Positions 1 through 5,740 of a stretch of 5,740 bases of DNA are shown one piece after another. Within the stretch, counting starts at the first letter, position 1. Each line of letters opens with the position of its first letter. Origin of the DNA: an uncultured Acetobacter sp. (GTDB lineage Bacteria; Pseudomonadota; Alphaproteobacteria; Acetobacterales; Acetobacteraceae); contig CALCDN010000079.1 in assembly GCA_937900755.1 (NCBI GenBank), positions 1-5,740 of the forward strand, written 5' to 3'. The notes beneath the pieces are model-generated. The model ran no database searches, was not told the DNA's origin, and saw nothing but the letters and a program-made list of their open reading frames with translations. The position numbers were made by a program, and so were the translations under genes.

Positions 1-1221
1 ATTACGCGGCGGACCACCTCGGCCCCGGCCACCACCACCGCCACCAAGAACCGGCGGCCGCTGGGTGGAGAACTCGGCTTCTTCCGAATGCCAGGGATGG
101 TCACGCACAACGGGAATGGACTTCCCGATTGTTTTTTCAATATCCTTCAACCACGCACGCTGTTCCGCATCACAAAAGGACACGGCCCAGCCATCACGCC
201 CGGCACGGGCGGTACGGCCAATACGGTGCACGTAGCTTTCGGGCACGTTTGGCAGGTCGTAGTTGAACACGTGGCTGACTTCATCCACGTCAATCCCGCG
301 CGCGGCAATGTCGGTGGCGACCAGCACCTTGACCGAACCAGCGCGGAAGCCCTTCATGGCCCGCTCACGCGCACCCTGGGACTTGTTGCCGTGAATGGCC
401 TCGGCCGTAACACTGTGCTTGTTCAAGAACTCGGCAACCTTGTTGGCTTCATGCTTCATCAGCGTGAACACAACAGCGCGGGCAACCTTGTCGGATTCCA
501 CCATGGTCAGCAGCGCATCGCGCTTATCGCTTGTGCCGTTCACAAACATGATGGCCTGCTGAATACGGTCAACCGTGCTTGACGGCGGCGCCACTTCCAC
601 CCGGGCAGGGTTGCTCAGCAGCGATGCGGCCAGGTCCTCAATGCTCTTGGGCATTGTTGCCGAGAACAGCAGGGTCTGCCGCTGCGCGGGAACATGGCTC
701 ATGATCCGGCGGATATCGCGCACAAAGCCCATATCAAGCATACGGTCGGCTTCGTCGAGCACCAGAATTTCCAGCCCGGAGAGGTCAATATAGCCCTGAC
801 CGATCAGGTCCAGCAGTCGGCCGGGAGCGGCCACAAGCACGTCCACGCCACGGCGCATGGCGTCAACCTGCCTGCCCTGCCCGACACCGCCGAACACAAC
901 TGCCTGAGAAAACTTCATATGCCGTGCGTAAGCTTTAAAGCTGTCGCTGATCTGGGCAACCAGTTCACGCGTGGGAGCAAGCACAAGGGCACGCGGCTGT
1001 TTGGGAGCCGTCGCCTTGGGGTTGTTATGCAGATGTTGCAAAATCGGCAGCGCAAAAGACGCGGTCTTGCCCGTTCCCGTTTGCGCAAGGCCCAGCAGAT
1101 CACGCCCTTCGAGCAGATGCGGAATGGAACCCGCCTGAATGGGAGTAGGTATTTCGTATCCTTGATCCGTCAGCGCCTGCAACAGGGGTGCAGCTAGTTT
1201 CAGATCCGAAAAAGTAGTCAT
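1..1221 (-). CDS. rhlE: DEAD-box ATP-dependent RNA helicase, RhlE type (C-terminus cut by window edge)
   Basis: This protein should unwind short RNA duplexes or remodel RNA-protein complexes in the cytoplasm using ATP; RhlE-type helicases are linked to ribosome assembly, RNA decay and cold growth. I translated it directly: 407 residues are visible, with no stop before base 1. Motifs in order: Q motif (F4, GYEIPTPIQ at 21-29), Walker A AQTGTGKT (46-53), APTREL (82-87), APGR (132-135), DEAD (156-159), SAT (187-189), ATDIAARGID (302-311) and HRIGRTARAG (332-341). Both RecA-like domains are therefore complete. From about residue 388 the chain becomes Gly/Arg-rich, with six consecutive glycines followed by RGRGG, the start of the basic tail usual in this family. 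The ATG at 1221 is chosen because GGAGAGGT (1238-1231) lies 9 bases upstream and the Q motif begins at residue 4. The DEAD-box assignment is certain. The RhlE subgroup rests on overall resemblance, and other DEAD-box subgroups remain possible. Confidence 0.95.
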   Translation of the reverse strand, partial: MTTFSDLKLAAPLLQALTDQGYEIPTPIQAGSIPHLLEGRDLLGLAQTGTGKTASFALPILQHLHNNPKATAPKQPRALVLAPTRELVAQISDSFKAYARHMKFSQAVVFGGVGQGRQVDAMRRGVDVLVAAPGRLLDLIGQGYIDLSGLEILVLDEADRMLDMGFVRDIRRIMSHVPAQRQTLLFSATMPKSIEDLAASLLSNPARVEVAPPSSTVDRIQQAIMFVNGTSDKRDALLTMVESDKVARAVVFTLMKHEANKVAEFLNKHSVTAEAIHGNKSQGARERAMKGFRAGSVKVLVATDIAARGIDVDEVSHVFNYDLPNVPESYVHRIGRTARAGRDGWAVSFCDAEQRAWLKDIEKTIGKSIPVVRDHPWHSEEAEFSTQRPPVLGGGGGGRGRGGPPRN

Positions 1222-1230
1222 TTAGGGGCA

Positions 1231-1238
1231 ACCTCTCC
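1231..1238 (-). promoter_or_regulatory. Ribosome binding site of the DEAD-box helicase gene
   Basis: On the minus strand the sequence GGAGAGGT lies 9 bases before the ATG at 1221. It supports that start codon. Another ATG at 1240 overlaps this site but is out of frame with the helicase. Confidence 0.7.
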
Positions 1239-1380
1239 ATGCACCTGAAAACGAGTCGCATCCACCTTATTTTCAGTCACGCACTACCAAACCTATGTTG
1301 ATGACAGAGCAGAACCGTCTCTAAGCCAGACTGGACGGACAGGTCAGCATGAATTTTATTACATTACAGACAGAATAAGA

Positions 1381-1482
1381 TATTTTCGGAATCATGCATC
1401 CCGCGCATACTGTCTTGGAAGAATTATATAAAAGCAGTCTGAGCGCCCCGCAAGGGTTCCGTACCATATTGGTCCGAAAATA
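1381..1482. repeat. Distant perfect 10-base inverted repeat flanking the candidate promoter
   Basis: The arms are TATTTTCGGA at 1381-1390 and TCCGAAAATA at 1473-1482, exactly complementary and separated by 82 bases. Neither arm extends further. They bracket the candidate helicase promoter, so they could be paired protein-binding sites. A 10-base match at this distance can also arise by chance in a region this size. Confidence 0.35.
1423..1453 (-). promoter_or_regulatory. Candidate sigma-70-type promoter for the helicase gene
   Basis: On the minus strand a perfect TATAAT (1428-1423) is preceded by TTGCGG (1453-1448) with a 19-base spacer. The -10 box is ideal, but the -35 box matches the consensus at only three positions and the spacer is longer than the preferred 17. 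If it is used, transcription would begin near 1415 and give a leader of roughly 195 bases before the helicase ATG. The surrounding DNA is AT-rich, so a chance TATAAT is possible. Confidence 0.35.
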
Positions 1483-1530
1483 AGCAGCTCGCAGAACTGT
1501 TACAACATCTGCAAATCACGATCATCAGAC

Positions 1531-1552
1531 ACCTGATATATACAGGTTTTTT
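1531..1552 (+). terminator. Possible intrinsic terminator for plus-strand transcription
   Basis: On the plus strand ACCTG (1531-1535) and CAGGT (1543-1547) form a five-base-pair stem around the loop ATATATA, and the stem's last T begins a run of six T (1547-1552). The shape is that of a Rho-independent terminator, but the stem is short with only three G-C pairs. On the minus strand the T-run precedes the stem, so it would not stop metXW transcripts. No plus-strand gene is visible upstream of it. Confidence 0.3.
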
Positions 1553-1715
1553 ATCATATAACTAGTATTTTTAATATATTTTTGCACATGGAATAAATGC
1601 GCGATGCACTCTACAGGCATCCGAAATACCTTGAATTCTAACTTATTATTCAGCCCGCCGTTAATAATTGCCCATAAATCCAGACATTTGCACAACGCCC
1701 CGGCGCCATGCCAGC

Positions 1716-2315
1716 TTAACGCCTGCGCAGCAAAAACAGGGCCTGCTCGCCAAACAGGTTGGCCAGACGAATGGACCGCCGCCATGGCGCGCGCTCCCCT
1801 TCCTCATCCACCGCCATCCATTTTTCCACAATGTAGCCGTCCTTGCGACAGAGCTCGAGAAAGTCCCGAATCGTACAGGGGTGGATGTTGGGTGTCTCAT
1901 ACCACGGGGTATGCCATACGGCTGTCATGGGCATGCACCCCCCCAGCAACAGGCGCAACCGAAGCTGCCAGTGCCCGAAATTGGGGAAGGAGACAATGGC
2001 GTAGCGTCCAATGCGCAACATCTGCCGCAACACTTCCCTTGGACGTTCGACCGCCTGCAACGTACGCTGGAGCACCACGTAGTCAAACGAATGGTCGGGG
2101 TAATAGGCCAGGTCATGGTCCGCATCGCCATGCACCACGGGCAAGCCGTGGGCCACGGAGCGTGTCACCAGTTCCATGTTCAGTTCAATGCCACGGGCGT
2201 CACACCCACGCTCGCGATATAGATGGCCAATCAGCGTGCCATCCCCACTGCCAATATCGAGCACGCGGGTCCTAGGCTCGATCATGTCCGCGATCAGGCG
2301 CTGGTCAAGACGCAT
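1716..2315 (-). CDS. metW: MetW, methyltransferase-fold protein of methionine biosynthesis
   Basis: MetW is the small SAM-methyltransferase-like protein usually encoded next to metX in proteobacteria. It is associated with methionine synthesis, where genetic work ties it to MetX function; its exact reaction is not firmly settled. With the ATG at 2315 it is 199 residues, the normal family size. Visible features are the nucleotide-binding glycine loop DIGSGDG (20-26), an acidic residue at the end of strand 2 (GIEL, E44), the HGDAD segment (62-66), FDYVVLQRTLQAV (77-89), and the family-typical PNFGHWQLRL and WYETPNIHPCT blocks. An in-frame ATG at 2348 would add 11 residues from inside metX. I prefer 2315 because its A is the last base of the metX TGA (TGATG), the classic arrangement for translational coupling, and because MRLD closely precedes the first strand of the fold. 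A hairpin follows the stop but has no U-tract. Confidence 0.93.
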   Translation of the reverse strand: MRLDQRLIADMIEPRTRVLDIGSGDGTLIGHLYRERGCDARGIELNMELVTRSVAHGLPVVHGDADHDLAYYPDHSFDYVVLQRTLQAVERPREVLRQMLRIGRYAIVSFPNFGHWQLRLRLLLGGCMPMTAVWHTPWYETPNIHPCTIRDFLELCRKDGYIVEKWMAVDEEGERAPWRRSIRLANLFGEQALFLLRRR

Positions 2316-3490
2316 CAGAACAGTCCCGCATGTTCGGCAACGCCACACAGAAACCCACGTACTGTCCGGTCAAAATCCGGCTCTTCGAGCAAAAAGGCGT
2401 CATGGCCTTTATCTGTTTCAATCTCGACAAACGAAACATTGGCCGCCGCCCTGTTAAGCGCCCGCGCCAGTGTGCGCGCCGCCGATGTGGGGAAAAGCCA
2501 GTCCGAGGAGAACGACACAACACAGAACCGCACCGCCGTACCGGAAAAAGCCGGGGTCAGTTCGCCATCATGGTCGGCGGCAATATCAAACCAGTCCATC
2601 GCCCGCGTAATGCTCAGGTAGGAATTGGCGTCAAACCGCCGGACAAAGCTGGACCCCTGGTAGCGCAGGTAGGATTCCACCTCGAAAATATCACCAAAGG
2701 TGGAAACCGGGCCTTCCGGCCCCTGCCCGCCCGCAGGCCCGCGCCGCATCCGCCGCCCCAACTTGCGGGTCAACGCCTCTTCCGACAGGTAGGTAATATG
2801 CGCCATCATGCGGGCCACGGCCAACCCGCGCGCAGGCACAACGCCTGCCTCCCAATACCGTCCGCCACGCCAGTCCGGGTCTGCTATAATGGCCTGGCGC
2901 CCGACCTCGTTAAACGCGATATTCTGGGCGGAGTGGAAAGGTGCTGTGGCAATGGGCATGACCGCGAGCATCATCTGCGGGTAGCTCACCGCCCATTCCA
3001 GCACCTGCATGCCCCCCATGGAGCCACCCACCACCGCAAAAAGCCGCTCTATGCCCAAACCGCGCACCAGCTTGTGCTGGGCGCGCACCATGTCCCGGAT
3101 GGTAATGGGCGGGAAGGCGGTGCCCCACTGCTCGCCCGGAGCGCCCTGCCCGTCGGTTCGCACCGAGCGCGGCCCCGTGCTGCCCATGCAGCCACCCAGA
3201 ACATTGGAACAGATCACAAAAAATCGGTTTGTATCAATCGGCTTACCCGGCCCGACCATACGCCCCCACCAGCCCGGCTTGCCTGTAAGCGGGTGCGTTT
3301 CCGCCACATACTGGTCCCCCGTAAAGGCATGGCAGATCAGGATCGCATTGTCTTTTTGGGGCGAAAGCCGACCATACGTACAATACGCAATATCCACAGG
3401 AGCAAGGGTTACCCCACAGTCCAGTTCCACCCCTTCGGGGAAACTGGCGTGCGGATGCTCACCAACAGTAAGGGGCGCTGTGCTGTTCAT
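2315..3490 (-). CDS. metX: Homoserine O-acyltransferase MetX (acetyl- or succinyltransferase)
   Basis: MetX transfers an acyl group from acyl-CoA to the hydroxyl of L-homoserine, the committed step from the aspartate pathway to methionine; it is a cytoplasmic alpha/beta-hydrolase-fold enzyme. The 391-residue length fits the family. Nucleophile S157 sits in the elbow GGSMGG (155-160), catalytic D330 in SSDWLFP and H363 in KGHDAFL, so the triad is complete. Other family blocks are CHAFTGDQYVA (53-63), NVLGGCMGSTGP (96-107) and VESYLRYQG (271-279). Residues about 245-263 form a loop rich in Gly, Pro and Arg just before the lid helices. The ATG at 3490 follows GGAGAA with a spacing of 12 bases, slightly long. 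The gene overlaps metW by one base. The default name is homoserine O-acetyltransferase, but several proteobacterial MetX enzymes with a MetW partner use succinyl-CoA, and I cannot settle the acyl donor from this sequence. Confidence 0.96.
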   Translation of the reverse strand: MNSTAPLTVGEHPHASFPEGVELDCGVTLAPVDIAYCTYGRLSPQKDNAILICHAFTGDQYVAETHPLTGKPGWWGRMVGPGKPIDTNRFFVICSNVLGGCMGSTGPRSVRTDGQGAPGEQWGTAFPPITIRDMVRAQHKLVRGLGIERLFAVVGGSMGGMQVLEWAVSYPQMMLAVMPIATAPFHSAQNIAFNEVGRQAIIADPDWRGGRYWEAGVVPARGLAVARMMAHITYLSEEALTRKLGRRMRRGPAGGQGPEGPVSTFGDIFEVESYLRYQGSSFVRRFDANSYLSITRAMDWFDIAADHDGELTPAFSGTAVRFCVVSFSSDWLFPTSAARTLARALNRAAANVSFVEIETDKGHDAFLLEEPDFDRTVRGFLCGVAEHAGLF

Positions 3491-3612
3491 AAACCCGCTG
3501 TATTCTCCAACCCGGACAGGCCGGGCAAAAAACCATATCGGCCCCGGTTACACTGGCACGGCCGGGCCGGGATTATCCCGGCCACATTCAGGCAGAAGCC
3601 GGTGCTGAATAC
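3491..3612 (-). promoter_or_regulatory. Structured GC-rich leader upstream of metX
   Basis: This spacer between the lepA stop and the metX start can fold in several ways on the minus strand. Hairpin A is GGCCGGGA/TCCCGGCC (3583-3565). Hairpin B pairs GGCCCGG (3568-3562) with CCGGGGCC (3547-3540), has one bulged base, and is followed after 7 bases by six T (3532-3527). Hairpin C is CCCGG/CCGGG (3525-3511) and ends two bases before the GGAG of the metX ribosome binding site. A and B share bases. C also competes with pairing of its first arm to CCGGG at 3547-3543. Such alternatives resemble an attenuator or translational switch. I could not match it to the SAM-II riboswitch, which precedes methionine genes in many alphaproteobacteria. 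High GC makes chance pairing a real alternative. Confidence 0.35.
3565..3583. repeat. Perfect 8+3+8 inverted repeat upstream of metX
   Basis: GGCCGGGA and TCCCGGCC are exact reverse complements separated by three bases. As RNA this is a very stable hairpin 75 bases before the metX ATG. As DNA it is a symmetric site that could bind a dimeric regulator. On the minus strand it contains GATAAT, five of six matches to a -10 box, although no good -35 box is placed upstream. There is no T-run after it on either strand, so it is not a standard intrinsic terminator for lepA. Confidence 0.6.
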
Positions 3613-5418
3613 CTAGTGTTCCATTTTGAGCGCGGCAAGGAAGGCGCTTTGTGGAATTTCCACCTTGCCAAACTGGCGCATTCGCTTTTTGCCCTCTTTC
3701 TGCTTTTCCAGCAGTTTACGCTTGCGTGAGATGTCACCGCCATAACATTTAGCCGTCACATCCTTGGACAAAGCGCCTATGGTCTCACGCGCGATAACAC
3801 GGCTGCCAATTGCCGCCTGGATGGCGATCTTGAACAACTGGCGCGGGATCAGGTCCTTGAGCCGCGCGCAAATGGAGCGACCCCGCGTTTCCGCCGCGGA
3901 GCGGTGGGCAATGAAGCATAACGCATCCACCGGCTCCTGGTTGACCAGAATGGAAATGCGCACAAGGTCGCTGTCCTCGTACCCGTCCATCTGGTAGTCA
4001 AAGCTTGCGTAACCGCGTGTGAGCGACTTGAGCCTGTCGTAGAAGTCGAACACCACCTCGTTCAGTGGCAGGCGGTACACAGCCATGGCCCGGTTGCCAA
4101 CATAGGTCAGATCAATCTGCACACCTCGGCGCTCCGTGCACAGGGTCAGCACTGCACCCAGATACTCGTCCGGCACCATGATGTTGGCCTTGATCCATGG
4201 TTCCTCGATTTTTTCAATCTGGGAGCCATCGGGCATGTCGGCCGGGTTGTGGAGTTCTTCCATCTCCCCGTTGGTACGGTAGATTTTGTACACAACGGAA
4301 GGAGCCGTTGCGATCAGGTCCAGATCGAACTCGCGGGAAAGGCGTTCCTGAATGATTTCCAGATGCAGCAGGCCAAGAAAACCACACCGGAACCCAAAGC
4401 CAAGGGCTGCCGAAGTTTCCGCTTCATAATGGAAAGACGCATCGTTCAGGCGCAGCTTGGAAAGACTGTCGCGCAGTTTTTCAAAGTCATCCGAAACAAT
4501 GGGGTAAAGCCCGCACCAGACAACAGGGATGGACGGCTTAAAGCCCGGCAGCGGCGTTGAGGCAGGGCGCCGGTCATCGGTAATCGTGTCCCCCACATTG
4601 CAGTCGGCAACAGTTTTGATGGCGGCGTTGATGAACCCCATCTCGCCCGGACCCAGGCTTTCCACCGCTGTCATGCGGGGAGAGAACACACCAACCTGAT
4701 CCACCTGATGCACCGCACCAGAGGACATCATGCGGACCTTCATCCCCCGCTTGAGCCGACCTTCCTTGATCCGCACAAGCACGATCACGCCCAGATAGGG
4801 GTCGTACCAACTATCCACCAGCATGGCCTGCAAGGGTTTTTCCGCATCCCCCGTGGGAGGGGGCAGGCGCGTGACAACGGCTTCAAGCACACCTTCGATG
4901 TTCAGCCCGGTCTTGGCCGAAATCTCGACCGCGTCATCGGCTGGAATACCAATGACTTCCTCGATCTGCTCTTTTACGCGCTCAGGTTCGGCCGCGGGCA
5001 GGTCCACCTTGTTGAGCACGGGCACGATTTCGTGGTTGGCGTCTATGGCCTGGTACACGTTGGCCAGGGTCTGGGCTTCCACCCCCTGGGACGCGTCCAC
5101 CACCAAAAGCGAGCCTTCGCACGCGGCCAGGGAGCGGCTGACCTCGTAGGCAAAGTCAACATGTCCGGGCGTGTCCATCAGGTTCAGGACATAGGTCTTG
5201 CCATCCTTGGCAGGATAGCTCAGCCGGACGGTCTGCGCTTTGATGGTGATGCCACGCTCGCGCTCCAGTTCCATGTTGTCAAGAACCTGATTGGTCATCT
5301 CGCGGGCAGTCAGGGCTCCACACGCCTGAATCAGGCGGTCTGCCAGAGTGGACTTTCCATGATCGATATGTGCGATGATGGAAAAATTGCGGATGAGCGA
5401 AAGGGGTACATCGGTCAT
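3613..5418 (-). CDS. lepA: Elongation factor 4 (LepA), ribosome-associated GTPase
   Basis: LepA/EF4 is a translational GTPase that binds the ribosome like EF-G. It has been proposed to back-translocate stalled ribosomes and to assist initiation or 30S assembly, and it is partly membrane-associated in some bacteria. The protein is complete at 601 residues, the usual length. GTPase motifs: G1 AHIDHGKST (16-24), G2 around RERGITI (53-59, with T58), G3 DTPGHVDF (82-89), G4 NKVD (136-139) and G5 SAKTG (167-171). Domain II and the two EF-G-like domains follow. The LepA-specific C-terminal domain includes CYGGDISRKRKLLEKQKEG and the basic KKRMRQFGK segment close to the end. The start at 5418 is supported by AAGGGG four bases upstream and by the G1 motif beginning at residue 16. 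No truncation, frameshift or missing key residue is seen. metX follows after 122 bases on the same strand; a shared transcript is possible but not shown. Confidence 0.98.
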   Translation of the reverse strand: MTDVPLSLIRNFSIIAHIDHGKSTLADRLIQACGALTAREMTNQVLDNMELERERGITIKAQTVRLSYPAKDGKTYVLNLMDTPGHVDFAYEVSRSLAACEGSLLVVDASQGVEAQTLANVYQAIDANHEIVPVLNKVDLPAAEPERVKEQIEEVIGIPADDAVEISAKTGLNIEGVLEAVVTRLPPPTGDAEKPLQAMLVDSWYDPYLGVIVLVRIKEGRLKRGMKVRMMSSGAVHQVDQVGVFSPRMTAVESLGPGEMGFINAAIKTVADCNVGDTITDDRRPASTPLPGFKPSIPVVWCGLYPIVSDDFEKLRDSLSKLRLNDASFHYEAETSAALGFGFRCGFLGLLHLEIIQERLSREFDLDLIATAPSVVYKIYRTNGEMEELHNPADMPDGSQIEKIEEPWIKANIMVPDEYLGAVLTLCTERRGVQIDLTYVGNRAMAVYRLPLNEVVFDFYDRLKSLTRGYASFDYQMDGYEDSDLVRISILVNQEPVDALCFIAHRSAAETRGRSICARLKDLIPRQLFKIAIQAAIGSRVIARETIGALSKDVTAKCYGGDISRKRKLLEKQKEGKKRMRQFGKVEIPQSAFLAALKMEH

Positions 5419-5552
5419 GCTGCCCCTTTACGGTAAATAAAGAGAAAAGTCAGCCTGTTCCTCTGCTCCGGGCACAACTTTCGCGCAATTTTTTAACGCA
5501 CGGGTGCATTGCCCTGCCAACACCCCTGCAAACCGGGGCAAAACACAACGGC
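5419..5552. other. Short spacer between the EAL gene and lepA
   Basis: This 134-base spacer contains the lepA ribosome binding site, an A/T run (TTAAAAAATT) near 5490-5500, and a weak CCCC/GGGG hairpin (5523-5538) just after the EAL gene. On the minus strand that hairpin is not followed by a T-run. I could not place a convincing -35/-10 pair for lepA. Confidence 0.5.
5423..5428 (-). promoter_or_regulatory. Ribosome binding site of lepA
   Basis: AAGGGG on the minus strand lies four bases before the lepA ATG. The spacing is short but usable, and no other in-frame start with a better site is evident nearby. Confidence 0.6.
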
Positions 5553-5740
5553 CTAGACAGGCTGGGCAATGGTAATCTGGCCCTCTTTTACAATATCGGC
5601 CAGCGCCGTGGGCCTGCCCAGCAAAAAGCCCTGCGCCTCGTCACATCCGGCGGCGTTGAGCATGCTCAACTGGTCCGCGGTCTCTATCCCCTCCGCCATG
5701 ACTGGAATATCAAACGCCTTGCCCAGTGCCAGCACGGCGC
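5553..5740 (-). CDS. EAL-domain protein (cyclic-di-GMP phosphodiesterase family), C-terminal fragment
   Basis: Only the last 61 residues are inside the window; the gene begins beyond base 5740. The visible part matches the end of an EAL domain, the fold that hydrolyses the second messenger cyclic-di-GMP to pGpG and so influences motility, biofilm and cellulose production. The diagnostic run is AEGIET (visible residues 15-20), then QLSMLNAAGCDEAQGF with the conserved GC and QGF positions, then GRP. The conserved glutamate of AEGIE and glutamine of QGF are present, which is compatible with activity. However, the EAL and DDFG signature segments lie outside, so activity cannot be judged, nor whether a GGDEF, PAS or membrane sensor domain precedes it. 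The protein ends about 18 residues after the domain's GRP motif, so nothing follows the EAL domain. A GTG at 5735 lies within the domain and is not a credible start. Confidence 0.88.
   Translation of the reverse strand, partial: AVLALGKAFDIPVMAEGIETADQLSMLNAAGCDEAQGFLLGRPTALADIVKEGQITIAQPV

Larger units (their letters stand above)
1222..1715. other. Gene-free intergenic region between metW and the helicase gene
   Basis: No convincing protein gene lies in these 494 bases. The part nearest the helicase (1222 to about 1415) would be its untranslated leader if the candidate promoter near 1423-1453 is real. The middle holds a distant 10-base inverted repeat and a possible plus-strand terminator. 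Bases 1541-1600 contain only 13 G or C in 60, far below the flanking genes. No U-tract terminator for metXW is visible on the minus strand. I saw no tRNA-like fold, tandem repeat or transposon end. Confidence 0.6.

Noticed and set aside
88..1197. Several plus-strand frames opposite the helicase
   Set aside because: The minus strand encodes every DEAD-box motif in one unbroken frame, so these are shadows.
1700..1714. Hairpin CTGGC/GCCGG immediately after the metW stop as a terminator
   Set aside because: The stem includes a G-T pair and no U-tract follows on the minus strand; at most it marks an mRNA 3' structure.
1525..1785. An 86-residue minus-strand frame running out of the metW end into the intergenic region
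   Set aside because: It begins inside metW in another frame, and its second half simply translates AT-rich non-coding DNA. No ribosome binding site or family feature supports it.
1604..2275. Two long plus-strand frames (223 and 184 residues) opposite metW
   Set aside because: Both are antisense to metW, overlap each other in different frames, and have no motif.
3491..3612. SAM-II riboswitch upstream of metX
   Set aside because: The conserved A-rich and GCTAAA-like core expected for this class is not visible; the region is GC-rich hairpins instead.
2330..3616. A 428-residue plus-strand open frame across metX
   Set aside because: It lies antisense to a clear complete metX, has a low-complexity composition rich in His, Arg and Pro with no recognisable motif, and is the usual shadow of a GC-rich gene.
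4708..5436. A 242-residue plus-strand open frame across lepA
   Set aside because: It is antisense to the conserved GTPase domain of lepA and has no family resemblance; a codon-bias shadow.
5523..5538. CCCC/GGGG hairpin after the EAL gene as a terminator
   Set aside because: Only four base pairs, and the downstream minus-strand sequence is GTGTTGG rather than a T-run.

Overview
The window comes from an alphaproteobacterium, most probably an acetic acid bacterium (Acetobacteraceae). This is a judgement from the moderately high GC coding sequence and the style of the MetX, MetW and LepA proteins; no database search was possible. Every gene lies on the minus strand, so the biological order runs from high to low coordinates. 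The gene content is mostly conserved chromosomal housekeeping. I see no insertion sequence, phage gene, CRISPR array, tRNA or rRNA.

Layout in the direction of transcription: (1) 5740-5553, the last 61 residues of an EAL-domain protein (cyclic-di-GMP phosphodiesterase family), cut by the window edge. (2) A 134-base gap with the lepA ribosome binding site. (3) 5418-3613, lepA (elongation factor 4), complete at 601 residues. (4) A 122-base GC-rich spacer that can form several overlapping hairpins in front of metX. (5) 3490-2315, metX, homoserine O-acyltransferase, complete. (6) 2315-1716, metW, whose start codon shares one base with the metX stop codon. (7) A 494-base gene-free stretch with a strong AT-rich dip, a possible plus-strand terminator, a distant inverted repeat and a possible promoter for the next gene. 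(8) 1221-1, an RhlE-type DEAD-box RNA helicase, complete at its N-terminus and cut by the window edge in its Arg/Gly-rich tail.

metX and metW form a tight two-gene methionine unit: MetX activates homoserine by acylation, the first committed step, and MetW is its usual genomic partner. LepA and the helicase both act on RNA or translation, but nothing in the sequence shows that they share a transcript with metXW. The items most worth a second look are the structured metX leader and the non-coding stretch upstream of the helicase. I found no convincing new system.
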